From contig JACXUT010000007.1 of the NCBI GenBank assembly GCA_014763765.1, positions 1 through 40,646 on the forward strand: 40,646 nt of DNA, given 5' to 3'. Within the stretch, counting starts at the first letter, position 1; every line of letters begins with the position of its first letter. This document shows, in pieces, positions 33,365-40,646 of the stretch. The notes under the pieces were generated by a model. That model was given only the letters and a program-made list of their open reading frames with translations. It ran no database searches and was not told the origin of the DNA. The position numbers and the translations under genes are program-made. The stretch comes from Micrococcales bacterium (GTDB lineage Bacteria; Actinomycetota; Actinomycetes; Actinomycetales; Cellulomonadaceae).

Positions 33365-35310
33365 GTCTGTGCCCCACTGTCGTGCTGCTCGGTCGCGTGG
33401 GCCACACGGTAGTCGGCGTCCGTGTCCAGCAGGTGCGCGTGCGTCCCGCGCGCCGCGACCCGGCCGTCCCGGAGGACGACGACCTCGTCCGCGGCACCCA
33501 GGGGCGCGAGCCGGTGCGTGACGACCAGCACGCCGCGACCGCCGCCGGCCGTGCGCGGCGTGCCGAGCAGGTCGCCGACCAGCCGGTCCGCCGTCACGGG
33601 ATCGAGGTGCTCCGCGGGCTCGTCCACGAGCAGCAGCGGGGCGGTCGCCAGCAGGGAGCGGGCCAGCAGGAGCCGGCGCCGCTCGCCGCCGGAGACGCTG
33701 CGCGCGTCGGGCCCCAGCGCGGTGTCGACGCCGTCCGGCAGGCCCGCGAGCCAGTCGCCGAGCCCGGCCCGCTCCAGCGCCGCGACGGCGTCCTGCGCGG
33801 TGGCGTCCCCGCGGGCGACGCGCAGGTTCTCCAGCACGGTGGTCTCGAAGACGTGGGCGTCCTCGGTGGTGAGCGCCAGGCGCGAGAGCCGCAGGGCCGG
33901 GTCGACGGCGGCCAGCGGCACCCCGTCGAGCAGGAGCTCGCCGCCGCGGACCGGCAGCATCCCGGCGAGCGTCAGCAGCAGCGTCGTCTTGCCGACGCCG
34001 GACGGCCCGACCACGGCGACGCTGCGCCCGGGGGCCAGGTCGAGGTCCAGACCGGTCACCACCGGCTCCCGCCCGGGCCAGCCGACGGCGAGGCCGCGCG
34101 CGGCGAGGTGGGGGCCGCCGGCGGAGGGCGACGCGGAGCGGGGGGACGCCGCCACCGGCGCCGGAGCGGCACCCGCCCCGTCCGCGGCGGGATCCGGCTG
34201 CGCCGCGTCGTCCAGCAGCGCGACGAGCCGCTGCGCGGCCGCCCGCGAGCGGTGCACCTGGATCGCGGCCGCCGGGAGCACGCTCGTCGCCTCGAACGCG
34301 GCGAGCGGGGTGAGGACCACCACCGCGAGCTCCACGGGGGCGAGCGTCCCCGCCGTCACGGCCGGCACGCCGACCAGCAGGGCGGCGACGACGGCGAGCC
34401 CGACGGCGAGCGTGCCGAGGGCGGCGGCGAGCGCCGCGGGACCGGCGCCGGAGTCCGTGGCCGCCGCGAGGTCGGCGTCGGCGGCGCGGAGCCGGGACAG
34501 CTCGGCACCGGTGCGGCCCTGGACGGCGAGCGGCCCGGCGTCCTCGAGCAGACCCAGGGCGGTGGCGGCCATCTCGGCCCGGGCCGCGGCGGCGCGCTGC
34601 TCGGTGGTCCGGGCGGCGCGCTGGGCCAGCCAGGGGGCGACGACGCCCGCGAGGAGGAGGCACACGGCGAGCGTGAGGCCTGCGGCCGGGAGGAGCAGGC
34701 CCATCGCGACGACCGTCCCGAGGCCCAGGACCGCCGCGACGGCGGCCGGCAGGAGCCCCCGGACGACGACGTCGCCCACGGCGTCGACGTCCGCGCCCAC
34801 CCGGGCGAGCAGGTCGCCGCGACGCAGGCCCAGGGTGGCCTCCGCGCGCCCCTCCGCGAGGCGGCGGTAGAGCGTCGTCCGCAGCCGGCTCATGCCGCGC
34901 AGCGCGACGTCGTGCGACACCAGCCGCTCGAGGTAGCGGAACAGGCCGCGGCCGATGCCGAAGGCGCGCACCGCCACCGTGGCGACCGAGAGCTCGAGCA
35001 CCGGCGGCATCTGCGCGGCGCGCGTGATGAGCCAGGCGGACACCGCGGCGAGCGCGACCGCCGACCCGAGCGCCGCCACCCCGAGCAGCACCGCGAGCGC
35101 GGCGCGCCGGGGGTTCACGTCCAGCAGCCGCACGGCGCGCCACAGCGGGTCGCCGGCGAGGCGGGGCTGGAGCCCGCGCGGGCGGCGGTCCGGGCCGGAG
35201 TCAGCAGACGCGGCACCGATGGGCGCGTCACCGATGGGCGCGGCGCCCGGGGGGCGCGCGGCCGGGAGGCGGCCTGCCGCTGCTCCCGGAGGCGTCGGCG
35301 AGGTGCTCAT
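33349..35310 (-). CDS. cydC: Thiol reductant ABC exporter subunit CydC
   Basis: Half of the CydDC exporter, which sends glutathione/cysteine-type reductants or haem-related compounds across the membrane and is needed to assemble cytochrome bd. 653 residues: six membrane helices, then an ATPase domain with GPSGVGKTT, VSGGERRRLLLARSLL and LLLVDEPAEHLDP. The first 50 residues are a Pro/Ala-rich extension not usual for CydC, containing the repeat APIGDAPIGA, which comes from a 15-base tandem duplication. The ATG overlaps the cydD stop by four bases, and the 3' end overlaps the kinase gene by 16 bases. Confidence 0.92.
   Translation of the reverse strand: MSTSPTPPGAAAGRLPAARPPGAAPIGDAPIGAASADSGPDRRPRGLQPRLAGDPLWRAVRLLDVNPRRAALAVLLGVAALGSAVALAAVSAWLITRAAQMPPVLELSVATVAVRAFGIGRGLFRYLERLVSHDVALRGMSRLRTTLYRRLAEGRAEATLGLRRGDLLARVGADVDAVGDVVVRGLLPAAVAAVLGLGTVVAMGLLLPAAGLTLAVCLLLAGVVAPWLAQRAARTTEQRAAAARAEMAATALGLLEDAGPLAVQGRTGAELSRLRAADADLAAATDSGAGPAALAAALGTLAVGLAVVAALLVGVPAVTAGTLAPVELAVVVLTPLAAFEATSVLPAAAIQVHRSRAAAQRLVALLDDAAQPDPAADGAGAAPAPVAASPRSASPSAGGPHLAARGLAVGWPGREPVVTGLDLDLAPGRSVAVVGPSGVGKTTLLLTLAGMLPVRGGELLLDGVPLAAVDPALRLSRLALTTEDAHVFETTVLENLRVARGDATAQDAVAALERAGLGDWLAGLPDGVDTALGPDARSVSGGERRRLLLARSLLATAPLLLVDEPAEHLDPVTADRLVGDLLGTPRTAGGGRGVLVVTHRLAPLGAADEVVVLRDGRVAARGTHAHLLDTDADYRVAHATEQHDSGAQTWRTT
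35214..35242. repeat. 15-bp tandem duplication within cydC
   Basis: CACCGATGGGCGCG occurs at 35214-35227 and again at 35229-35242, a period of 15. It adds five residues in frame to the disordered N-terminus of CydC. Confidence 0.85.
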
Positions 35311-37085
35311 CGCGCGCCCTCCGCCCGTCCGGAGGCTCCGGTGCCGCCTGCCGCGACGCCGCCGCCCGCGACCCCGGCGCCCGCGACGACGCCGTCAGGG
35401 GCGGACGCGGGAAGCGGCGCGGACCGCACGGTCACGACCTCGTCGGCGAGCGCGACCAGCGACGGCCGGTGCGCCACCAGCACCACGGTCCGGTTCGCGG
35501 CGCGCAGGGCGCGGACCGTGTCGAGGACCACCTGCTCCCCGGCGGCGTCGAGGTGCGCCGTCGGCTCGTCCAGGACGACGAGCGGCGCCTCGGACAGCAG
35601 CGCCCGGGTGAGCGCCACCCGCTGCCGCTGCCCGACGGACAGCCCCGCCCCGCCCCGTCCGAGCTCCGTGCGCCACCCGTCCGGCAGGCCCGCGACGACG
35701 GCGTCGAGCCCCGTCAGGGCGGCAGCCCGGTCGCGGTCCGCGCGGGCGGCGGGCGTGAGCTCCGCGTCCTCGGCGCCGGCGACGAGGCGGCCCACCGAGC
35801 CGGGCTCCAGGACGGGCCGCTGGGGGAGCCAGGCGACCTGCCGCCAGTAGGTCTGCGGGTCGAGGTCTGCGAGCGGCGTCGCGCGGCCGTCGGGGTCGAC
35901 CACCTCCACCGCGCCCCGGTCGGGACGCAGGAGGCCGAGCAGCAGGTCCACGGTGGTCGACTTGCCGGCGCCGCTCGGGCCGGTCACGGCGACGGTGCGC
36001 CCCGGGGCGACGGTCAGGTCCAGCCCGGCGGGCGCGAGCAGGTCGCGTCCGGGTGCCCGCACGCTCACGTCCCGGAGGCGCACCGCGGCGGCGCGCAGGT
36101 CCGGAGCGGGCTGCTCGCCACGCCCGGGGGCGGGCGTCTCGAGCACGGCGAAGACCTGGTCGGCGGCGGCGACGCCGTCCGTGGACGCGTGGAACTGCGC
36201 CCCGACCTGCCGCAGGGGCAGGTAGACCTCGGGAGCGAGCACGAGGACGGCCAGACCTGTCTCGAGGTCGAGCTGGCCGTAGACGAGCCGCAGGCCGATG
36301 CCCACGGCGATCAGCGCGACGGACAGGGTGGTGAGCAGCTCCAGCACCATGCCGGACAGGAACGCGATCCGCAGGGTGCCCATCGTGGCGCGGCGGTGCG
36401 CGTCGCCCAGCGCCTGCACGCGGGCCGCCGGGCCGCGCTCGCGCCCGAAGGCACGCAGCGTGGTCAGGCCCGCGACCAGGTCGAGCACCTGCGACCCGAG
36501 GCGCTGCATCACGCGCAGCCCGCGGTCGGAGCGCCCCTGCGTCAGCTGGCCGATCAGCACCATGAAGATCGGGATCAGCGGCAGCGTGCCGGCGGCGATC
36601 GCGGCGGAGACCCAGTCGAGCCCGAGGATCACCACGAGCGTCGCCGGGGTGACGGTCGCGGAGAGCACGAGCTGGGGGAGGTACCGCACGAAGTACGGCT
36701 CGAGCGCCTCGAGCCCGCGGGTGGCGAGGGTGACGACGCGCGCGCCCTCACCCTCCGCCAGCCACCGCGGGCCGAGCTCGGCGGCCCGCGCGACGACCTG
36801 CTCGCGCAGCTCCGCGACGGCCCGGGTCGCCGCGCGGTGCGCGAAGCGCTCCTGCACGGCCGTCACGACCGTGCGCGCCGCGACGACGGCCGCCAGCCAC
36901 CCGACCCGCGGGAGCAGGTCGGGCAGGCCGGCGCCGTCGTGCGCGGCCGCCGCGAGCACCTGCGCCAGCAGCACCGCCTGGGCGATGACGAGCCCTGCCG
37001 TGACGATCCCCAGGGAGGCCGTCAGGGCCAGGTACCCCCGGGCGGCACGGGCGTGGCGGAGCAGGCGCGGGTCGAGCGGCTTCAC
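35307..37085 (-). CDS. cydD: Thiol reductant ABC exporter subunit CydD
   Basis: Partner of CydC; 592 residues. The membrane domain of six helices is followed by an ATPase with Walker A GPSGAGKST (369-377), signature LSVGQRQR (GG replaced by VG) and Walker B LVVLDEPTAHLDA. CydDC is needed for a functional cytochrome bd oxidase, and it follows cydB by 15 bases in the order ABDC, as in many actinobacteria. The C-terminal 40 residues are Gly/Ala-rich and probably disordered. Confidence 0.93.
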   Translation of the reverse strand: MKPLDPRLLRHARAARGYLALTASLGIVTAGLVIAQAVLLAQVLAAAAHDGAGLPDLLPRVGWLAAVVAARTVVTAVQERFAHRAATRAVAELREQVVARAAELGPRWLAEGEGARVVTLATRGLEALEPYFVRYLPQLVLSATVTPATLVVILGLDWVSAAIAAGTLPLIPIFMVLIGQLTQGRSDRGLRVMQRLGSQVLDLVAGLTTLRAFGRERGPAARVQALGDAHRRATMGTLRIAFLSGMVLELLTTLSVALIAVGIGLRLVYGQLDLETGLAVLVLAPEVYLPLRQVGAQFHASTDGVAAADQVFAVLETPAPGRGEQPAPDLRAAAVRLRDVSVRAPGRDLLAPAGLDLTVAPGRTVAVTGPSGAGKSTTVDLLLGLLRPDRGAVEVVDPDGRATPLADLDPQTYWRQVAWLPQRPVLEPGSVGRLVAGAEDAELTPAARADRDRAAALTGLDAVVAGLPDGWRTELGRGGAGLSVGQRQRVALTRALLSEAPLVVLDEPTAHLDAAGEQVVLDTVRALRAANRTVVLVAHRPSLVALADEVVTVRSAPLPASAPDGVVAGAGVAGGGVAAGGTGASGRAEGAR

Positions 37086-37100
37086 GCGGCTGGGCGGTCC

Positions 37101-38183
37101 TCAGGCCCGGGTCGAGCCGTCGGGGGAGGTGCCGCCGTGACCGGTGCCGGCACCGACCTTCGACGTCACCTCGGCGAACGTCAGCCCGGTGTGCTCCGGG
37201 ATGTGGTCCGTCGAGATCCGCTTGCGGAACACCCAGTACGTCCAGCCCTGGTAGAGCAGCACGATCGGGGTGAGGATCACGGCGACCCACGTCATGACGG
37301 TGAGCGTGTAGTGCGTGGACGACGCGTTGTCGACGGTCAGCGAGTTCGCCGGGTCGAACGCCGGCATCACGTCCGGGTACATCGACCCGAAGATCAGCAC
37401 GACGGCCGCGACGATCGCCACGGCGGAGGCGATGAACGCCCAGCCCTCGCGCCGCGCGCGGGTCGTCAGGACCAGGGCCACGAGCGCGCCGGCCGCGACG
37501 ACGACCGCCGCCCACGTCCAGGCCACCGAGTAGGCGAGCTGCGCCCACACGGCCCAGCCGCCCGCGACCACGAGGGTGACGACCGAGAGCCGGGCGGCCA
37601 CCGCGCCGGCCCGCTCGCGGATGTCGCCGGAGGTCTTGAGCGCCAGGAACACGGCGCCGTGCGTGAGGAAGATCAGCAGCGTCGTGGCGCCGCCCAGCAG
37701 GGCGAACGGGTTCAGGAGCGCGAAGAACCCGCCGACGTACTGGTGGTTCGCGTCGAGCTCGACGCCGCGCACCAGGTTGCCGAACGCCACGCCCCACAGC
37801 AGGGCCGGGACGTAGGAGCCGATGATGATGCCGCGGTCGGACCACGCCCGCCACGCGTCCGTGTTGATCTTCCCGCGCCACTCGAACGCCACGATCCGCA
37901 TGATCAGCGCGAGCAGGATCAGTAGCAGGGCGAGGTAGAACCCGGAGAACATCGTGGCGTACCACTCGGGGAACGCCGCGAACGTCGCGCCGCCGGCGGT
38001 GAGCAGCCACACCTCGTTGCCGTCCCAGACCGGGCCGATCGTGTTGATCATCACCCGGCGGTCCTTGTCCTTGCGGCCGAGGAACGGCAGCAGCATGCCG
38101 ACGCCGAAGTCGAACCCCTCGAGGACCAGGTAACCGGTCCACAGGACGGCGATGAGCAGGAACCAGAGAGTCGAGAGCTCCAT
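37101..38183 (-). CDS. cydB: Cytochrome bd ubiquinol/menaquinol oxidase subunit II
   Basis: Membrane subunit of cytochrome bd, the high-affinity terminal oxidase; 360 residues with about nine helices. The N-terminal block GYLVLEGFDFGVGMLLPF and the WDGNEVWLL motif are diagnostic. CydB lies 21 bases after cydA. The C-terminal tail of about 25 residues is polar. The ATG is preceded by GGGACTGA, a weak ribosome binding site. Confidence 0.95.
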   Translation of the reverse strand: MELSTLWFLLIAVLWTGYLVLEGFDFGVGMLLPFLGRKDKDRRVMINTIGPVWDGNEVWLLTAGGATFAAFPEWYATMFSGFYLALLLILLALIMRIVAFEWRGKINTDAWRAWSDRGIIIGSYVPALLWGVAFGNLVRGVELDANHQYVGGFFALLNPFALLGGATTLLIFLTHGAVFLALKTSGDIRERAGAVAARLSVVTLVVAGGWAVWAQLAYSVAWTWAAVVVAAGALVALVLTTRARREGWAFIASAVAIVAAVVLIFGSMYPDVMPAFDPANSLTVDNASSTHYTLTVMTWVAVILTPIVLLYQGWTYWVFRKRISTDHIPEHTGLTFAEVTSKVGAGTGHGGTSPDGSTRA

Positions 38184-38204
38184 GTCGGTCAGTCCCTCCG
38201 TCCG

Positions 38205-39686
38205 TCAGTAGGCGAACGACAGCGGGCGGTCCGCGGCGTCCGGGGAGTTGTCGGGCTTGTTGTCCGGGTTGTCGGGGCTGACGTCCTTCTCGGTGTCCGC
38301 GACGCCCTCGACGGCGTAGCGCTTCATGAGCTTGAACCAGACCACGGCGAGCGCCCCGTACAGCAGGGTGAACGCGGCCATCGAGATGACCACCGTGGTG
38401 GGGGAGACCACCTCGGAGACGCCGCGCTGCGTGAGCAGCCAGACGCCGTCGACGCCCGTCGGGTTCGGGTAGACGACCCAGGGCTGGCGGCCCATCTCGG
38501 TGAAGATCCACCCGAACGCGGACGCGAGGAACGGGGTCGGGATCGCGATGAGCGCGATGCGGGCGAGCCACGTGTTGTCCGAGACCCGGCCCTTGCGGGT
38601 GAGCCACAGCGCCGACAGCGCGAGCGCGACGGAGCCGAGCGCGAAGCCGATCATGAGGCGGAACGACCAGTACGTCACCGTGAGGTCGGGGATGTAGTTC
38701 ACGCCCTCGCCGAACTGCTCCTCGTACCGCGCCTGGAGGTCGTCCACGCCCTCGATCGTCGAGTTGAAGTCGTTGTTCGCGAGGAACGACAGCAGGCCCG
38801 GGATCTGCAGGTAGTGCGTGACGCCCTCGCAGTTGTTGGTGAGGTCGCCCACCGCGAACAGCGAGAACGCCGCGCCGTCCTCGGTGACGCACACGGCCTC
38901 GGCCGCCGCCATCTTGGTGGGCTGCTGCTCGAACATGAGCTGGCCCTGAGCGTGGCCGGTGATCGCGAGGCCGACGCCCGAGATGAGCATGGTCACGACG
39001 CCGAGCATCACGGCCGGGCGGTAGACGGTGCGCGCCTTCTCGGCGTGGCCCTGGCGCACCAGGCGCACCATCCACCAGGCGGCGATGCCGGCGACGAAGG
39101 TGCCCGCGGTGAGGAACGCCGCGGTGATGGTGTGCGGGAAGGCCGCGAGCAGCGTGTTGTTGGTGAGGACGGCCCCGATGTCGTTCATCTCGGCGCGCCC
39201 GGTCTCGGTGTTGAAGATCGCGCCCACGGGGTGCTGCATCCACGAGTTGGCCGCGAGGATGAAGTAGGCCGACAGGTTCGTCGCGATCGCGACCGCCCAG
39301 ATGCACGCCAGGTGGATCTTCTTGGGGAGCTTGTCCCAGCCGAAGATCCACAGGCCGAGGAACGTGGACTCCACGAAGAAGGCGGCGAGGGCCTCCATGG
39401 CGAGCGGCGCGCCGAACACGTCGCCGACGAAGCGGGAGTACTCGGACCAGTTCATCCCGAACTGGAACTCCTGCACGATGCCCGTCGCCACGCCGATGGC
39501 GAAGTTGATGAGCAGGAGCTTGCCGAAGAACTTGGTCAGGCGCAGCCAGGCCTCGTTGCCGGTGCGCACCCAGATGGTCTGCATGATCGCGACGAGCGGC
39601 GCGAGCCCGATCGTCAGCGGGACGAAGATGAAGTGGTAGACGGTGGTGACACCGAACTGCCAGCGAGCCAGATCGAGGGCTTCCAT
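38205..39686 (-). CDS. cydA: Cytochrome bd oxidase subunit I
   Basis: Catalytic subunit that oxidises menaquinol and reduces oxygen to water. 493 residues. Haem ligands match E. coli: His18 (His19), His185 (His186) and Met345 (Met393); Glu99 and Glu106 match the proton-path acids. GRQPW (399-403) is the conserved quinol-site block. The Q-loop is the short type and holds Cys266 and Cys286, placed like the disulfide pair reported for the mycobacterial enzyme. The tail carries PDN repeats. ATG 39686 gives the expected N-terminus. It begins the cydABDC-kinase operon. Confidence 0.96.
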   Translation of the reverse strand: MEALDLARWQFGVTTVYHFIFVPLTIGLAPLVAIMQTIWVRTGNEAWLRLTKFFGKLLLINFAIGVATGIVQEFQFGMNWSEYSRFVGDVFGAPLAMEALAAFFVESTFLGLWIFGWDKLPKKIHLACIWAVAIATNLSAYFILAANSWMQHPVGAIFNTETGRAEMNDIGAVLTNNTLLAAFPHTITAAFLTAGTFVAGIAAWWMVRLVRQGHAEKARTVYRPAVMLGVVTMLISGVGLAITGHAQGQLMFEQQPTKMAAAEAVCVTEDGAAFSLFAVGDLTNNCEGVTHYLQIPGLLSFLANNDFNSTIEGVDDLQARYEEQFGEGVNYIPDLTVTYWSFRLMIGFALGSVALALSALWLTRKGRVSDNTWLARIALIAIPTPFLASAFGWIFTEMGRQPWVVYPNPTGVDGVWLLTQRGVSEVVSPTTVVISMAAFTLLYGALAVVWFKLMKRYAVEGVADTEKDVSPDNPDNKPDNSPDAADRPLSFAY

Positions 39687-39757
39687 GGGCGATCCGTCCA
39701 GGAGCAGGTGCGAGTGGGGGGCCGTACGGCCTAGGTGCCGGCCGCTCTCCGAAGGTA

Positions 39758-39775
39758 TTGCGCGCGGCTTCACAA
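39758..39775. promoter_or_regulatory. Degenerate Rex-like half site
   Basis: TTGCGCGCGGCTTCACAA has a complete right half TTCACAA of the Rex consensus TTGTGAA-N4-TTCACAA and a poor left half. It lies 72-89 bases before cydA. Confidence 0.35.
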
Positions 39776-39817
39776 GGGTAGGACGAAGGTCCCGCGATCT
39801 GACGCCGCGTCGTCTCA

Positions 39818-39835
39818 TCGTGACGCGCTTCACGA
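39818..39835. promoter_or_regulatory. Candidate Rex or CRP/GlxR operator for cydA
   Basis: TCGTGACGCGCTTCACGA has perfect six-base arms TCGTGA/TCACGA six bases apart. It fits CRP-type GTGA-N6-TCAC exactly and Rex TTGTGAA-N4-TTCACAA at 11 of 14 positions. A second palindrome, TCACGAGCGTGA (39830-39841), overlaps it. Confidence 0.6.
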
Positions 39836-40114
39836 GCGTGATCTAGGGCACTGTGCGATACTGACGGCGGACTCCCGGGATCCACACACCCCGGGCGCCC
39901 ACCGTGCTCGCCGCACCAGCGCATCGCGCTCGCCAGGCGCCGCCGGCCGCGGACGGTCCACCCGGACTGCCGCGCCAGGCAGGCGATGGCGCCGAACGCC
40001 CGTGCAGCGGCCGACACCGACGACTTCCGTCGCCGCGGGGACGCGAGCGACGACCGACCGCCCGAGGGCGCCGCGCGTGTGGCCGGCGTACCCGGGCTTG
40101 CAGGAGCACCACGC

Positions 40115-40646
40115 GTGACGCTCGACAACACCTCGGACACCACCCCCGCAGCAGCACCGGGGGGTGAGCAGGCCGAGGCGACCGCCCGGCCGCGCCGCAC
40201 CCCCCGCAAGCGCGTGACGAAGGCCGCCGGGTCGCCCGGCGCCCCGGCCGCCGAGCCCGCCGCCGACGCGCCCGCCGTGGCCGCGCCGTCCGCGGACGCC
40301 GCGCCGGCCGCCGACGAGGCGCCCGCGAAGCCCGTCCGGCGCCGCACGCCCCGCAAGACCAAGGCGCAGCTCGCCGCCGAGGCCGCCGCGCAGGACGAGG
40401 ACCAGGCGGACGAGTCCGCCGCCGGCGCAACGGCCCAGGCGGAGCCCGTGGCCGTCGCCGAGCCGGAGCCCGCCCCGCGCCGGCGCCGGTCCACCCGCAA
40501 GGCCGCGCCTGCCGCGGACGCCCCCGCCGTCGAGGCCGCGCAGGCCGCCGACGCCCAGCCCGCCGTCGATGCCGTGCCGCCCGCTGCCGCGCCGCCCGCC
40601 GCCGAGCAGCCCGCCCCCGCGGCGGAGCAGCCCGCCGAGCCGGCCG
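40115..40646 (+). CDS. N-terminal part of a disordered protein, possibly RNase E/G (truncated by window edge)
   Basis: The frame is open from GTG 40115, with AGGAG ten bases upstream, to the last base: 177 residues visible. The segment is Ala/Pro/Glu/Asp-rich and disordered. Three basic blocks recur about 48 residues apart: RRTPRK (27-32), RRRTPRK (75-81) and RRRRSTRK (122-129). Actinobacterial RNase E/G proteins start with such Ala/Pro/Glu-rich extensions carrying basic RNA-contact patches, and that is my best guess. Other possibilities are a histone-H1-like DNA-binding protein or another RNA-binding factor. The catalytic part would lie beyond the window. Confidence 0.6.
   Translation, partial: MTLDNTSDTTPAAAPGGEQAEATARPRRTPRKRVTKAAGSPGAPAAEPAADAPAVAAPSADAAPAADEAPAKPVRRRTPRKTKAQLAAEAAAQDEDQADESAAGATAQAEPVAVAEPEPAPRRRRSTRKAAPAADAPAVEAAQAADAQPAVDAVPPAAAPPAAEQPAPAAEQPAEPA

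Larger units (their letters stand above)
39687..40114. other. Long divergent spacer, cydA / right-edge gene
   Basis: A 428-base non-coding region. Its cydA-proximal part holds two Rex/CRP-like palindromes (39758-39775 and 39818-39835). The AT-richest stretch, 39839-39865, contains GATACT (39857-39862) as a possible -10 for the right-edge gene, which would give a leader of about 245 bases. No supported gene lies here. Confidence 0.5.

Noticed and set aside
39687-40114. Small frames in the cydA upstream region
   Set aside because: They are Arg/Ala/Pro-rich, lack ribosome binding sites and show no recognisable family.
36748-40500. A 1250-codon open frame on the minus strand
   Set aside because: It runs across cydD, cydB and cydA in another frame and is a product of high GC at third positions.

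Overview
The window is very GC-rich with strong GC bias at third codon positions. It encodes actinobacterial families and gene neighbourhoods: an oligopeptide-type ABC importer ending in a family 3 beta-glycosidase, ANTAR regulators, DUF3515, DUF6297, and the blocks recG-rsmD-coaD and DUF177-rpmF-rnc-mutM. The best guess is an actinomycete near Cellulomonas; the genus is inference only. About 36 complete genes and one cut by the right edge are supported. I saw no tRNA, rRNA, CRISPR array, insertion sequence or prophage gene.

The backbone is a housekeeping series: murA (peptidoglycan), plsC and gpsA (phospholipid), ddl (peptidoglycan), a DUF3515 lipoprotein, thiL, rpmB, a DAK2-domain protein, recG, rsmD, coaD, a coiled-coil protein, DUF177, rpmF, rnc and mutM. 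Accessory cassettes interrupt it. Between murA and plsC, on the minus strand, lies a three-gene ANTAR operon: PAS-ANTAR-STAS, a 53-residue acidic protein, and GAF-ANTAR. Between gpsA and ddl lie a TetR regulator, a divergent SBP-ATPase-ATPase-permease-permease-GH3 operon, and a Cys/Met-metabolism PLP enzyme. A GNAT acetyltransferase sits between thiL and rpmB, and an ABC ATPase plus DUF6297 membrane protein between recG and rsmD.

After mutM come a 2-hydroxyacid dehydrogenase, a DevR-like response regulator on the plus strand, and a minus-strand operon cydA-cydB-cydD-cydC-sensor kinase. The kinase resembles DevS/DosS and its start codon lies inside the end of cydC. This puts a candidate redox or gas sensor in the same transcript as the cytochrome bd oxidase and its assembly transporter. 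The region upstream of cydA holds Rex- or CRP-like palindromes. The window ends in the disordered N-terminus of a divergent gene, possibly RNase E/G.

Non-coding structure is plentiful. Seven genes have a TANNNT -10 hexamer only 6-8 nt before the start codon, which suggests leaderless transcripts. Two of them (DUF3515 and thiL) are divergent and share a mirrored promoter-start module. Large perfect inverted repeats occur at 1-86 (37-bp arms over the murA start), 8134-8185 (inside the ABC operon), 19092-19129 (rpmB terminator) and 30800-30856 (upstream of the response regulator). A four-copy repeat lies at 14296-14363.
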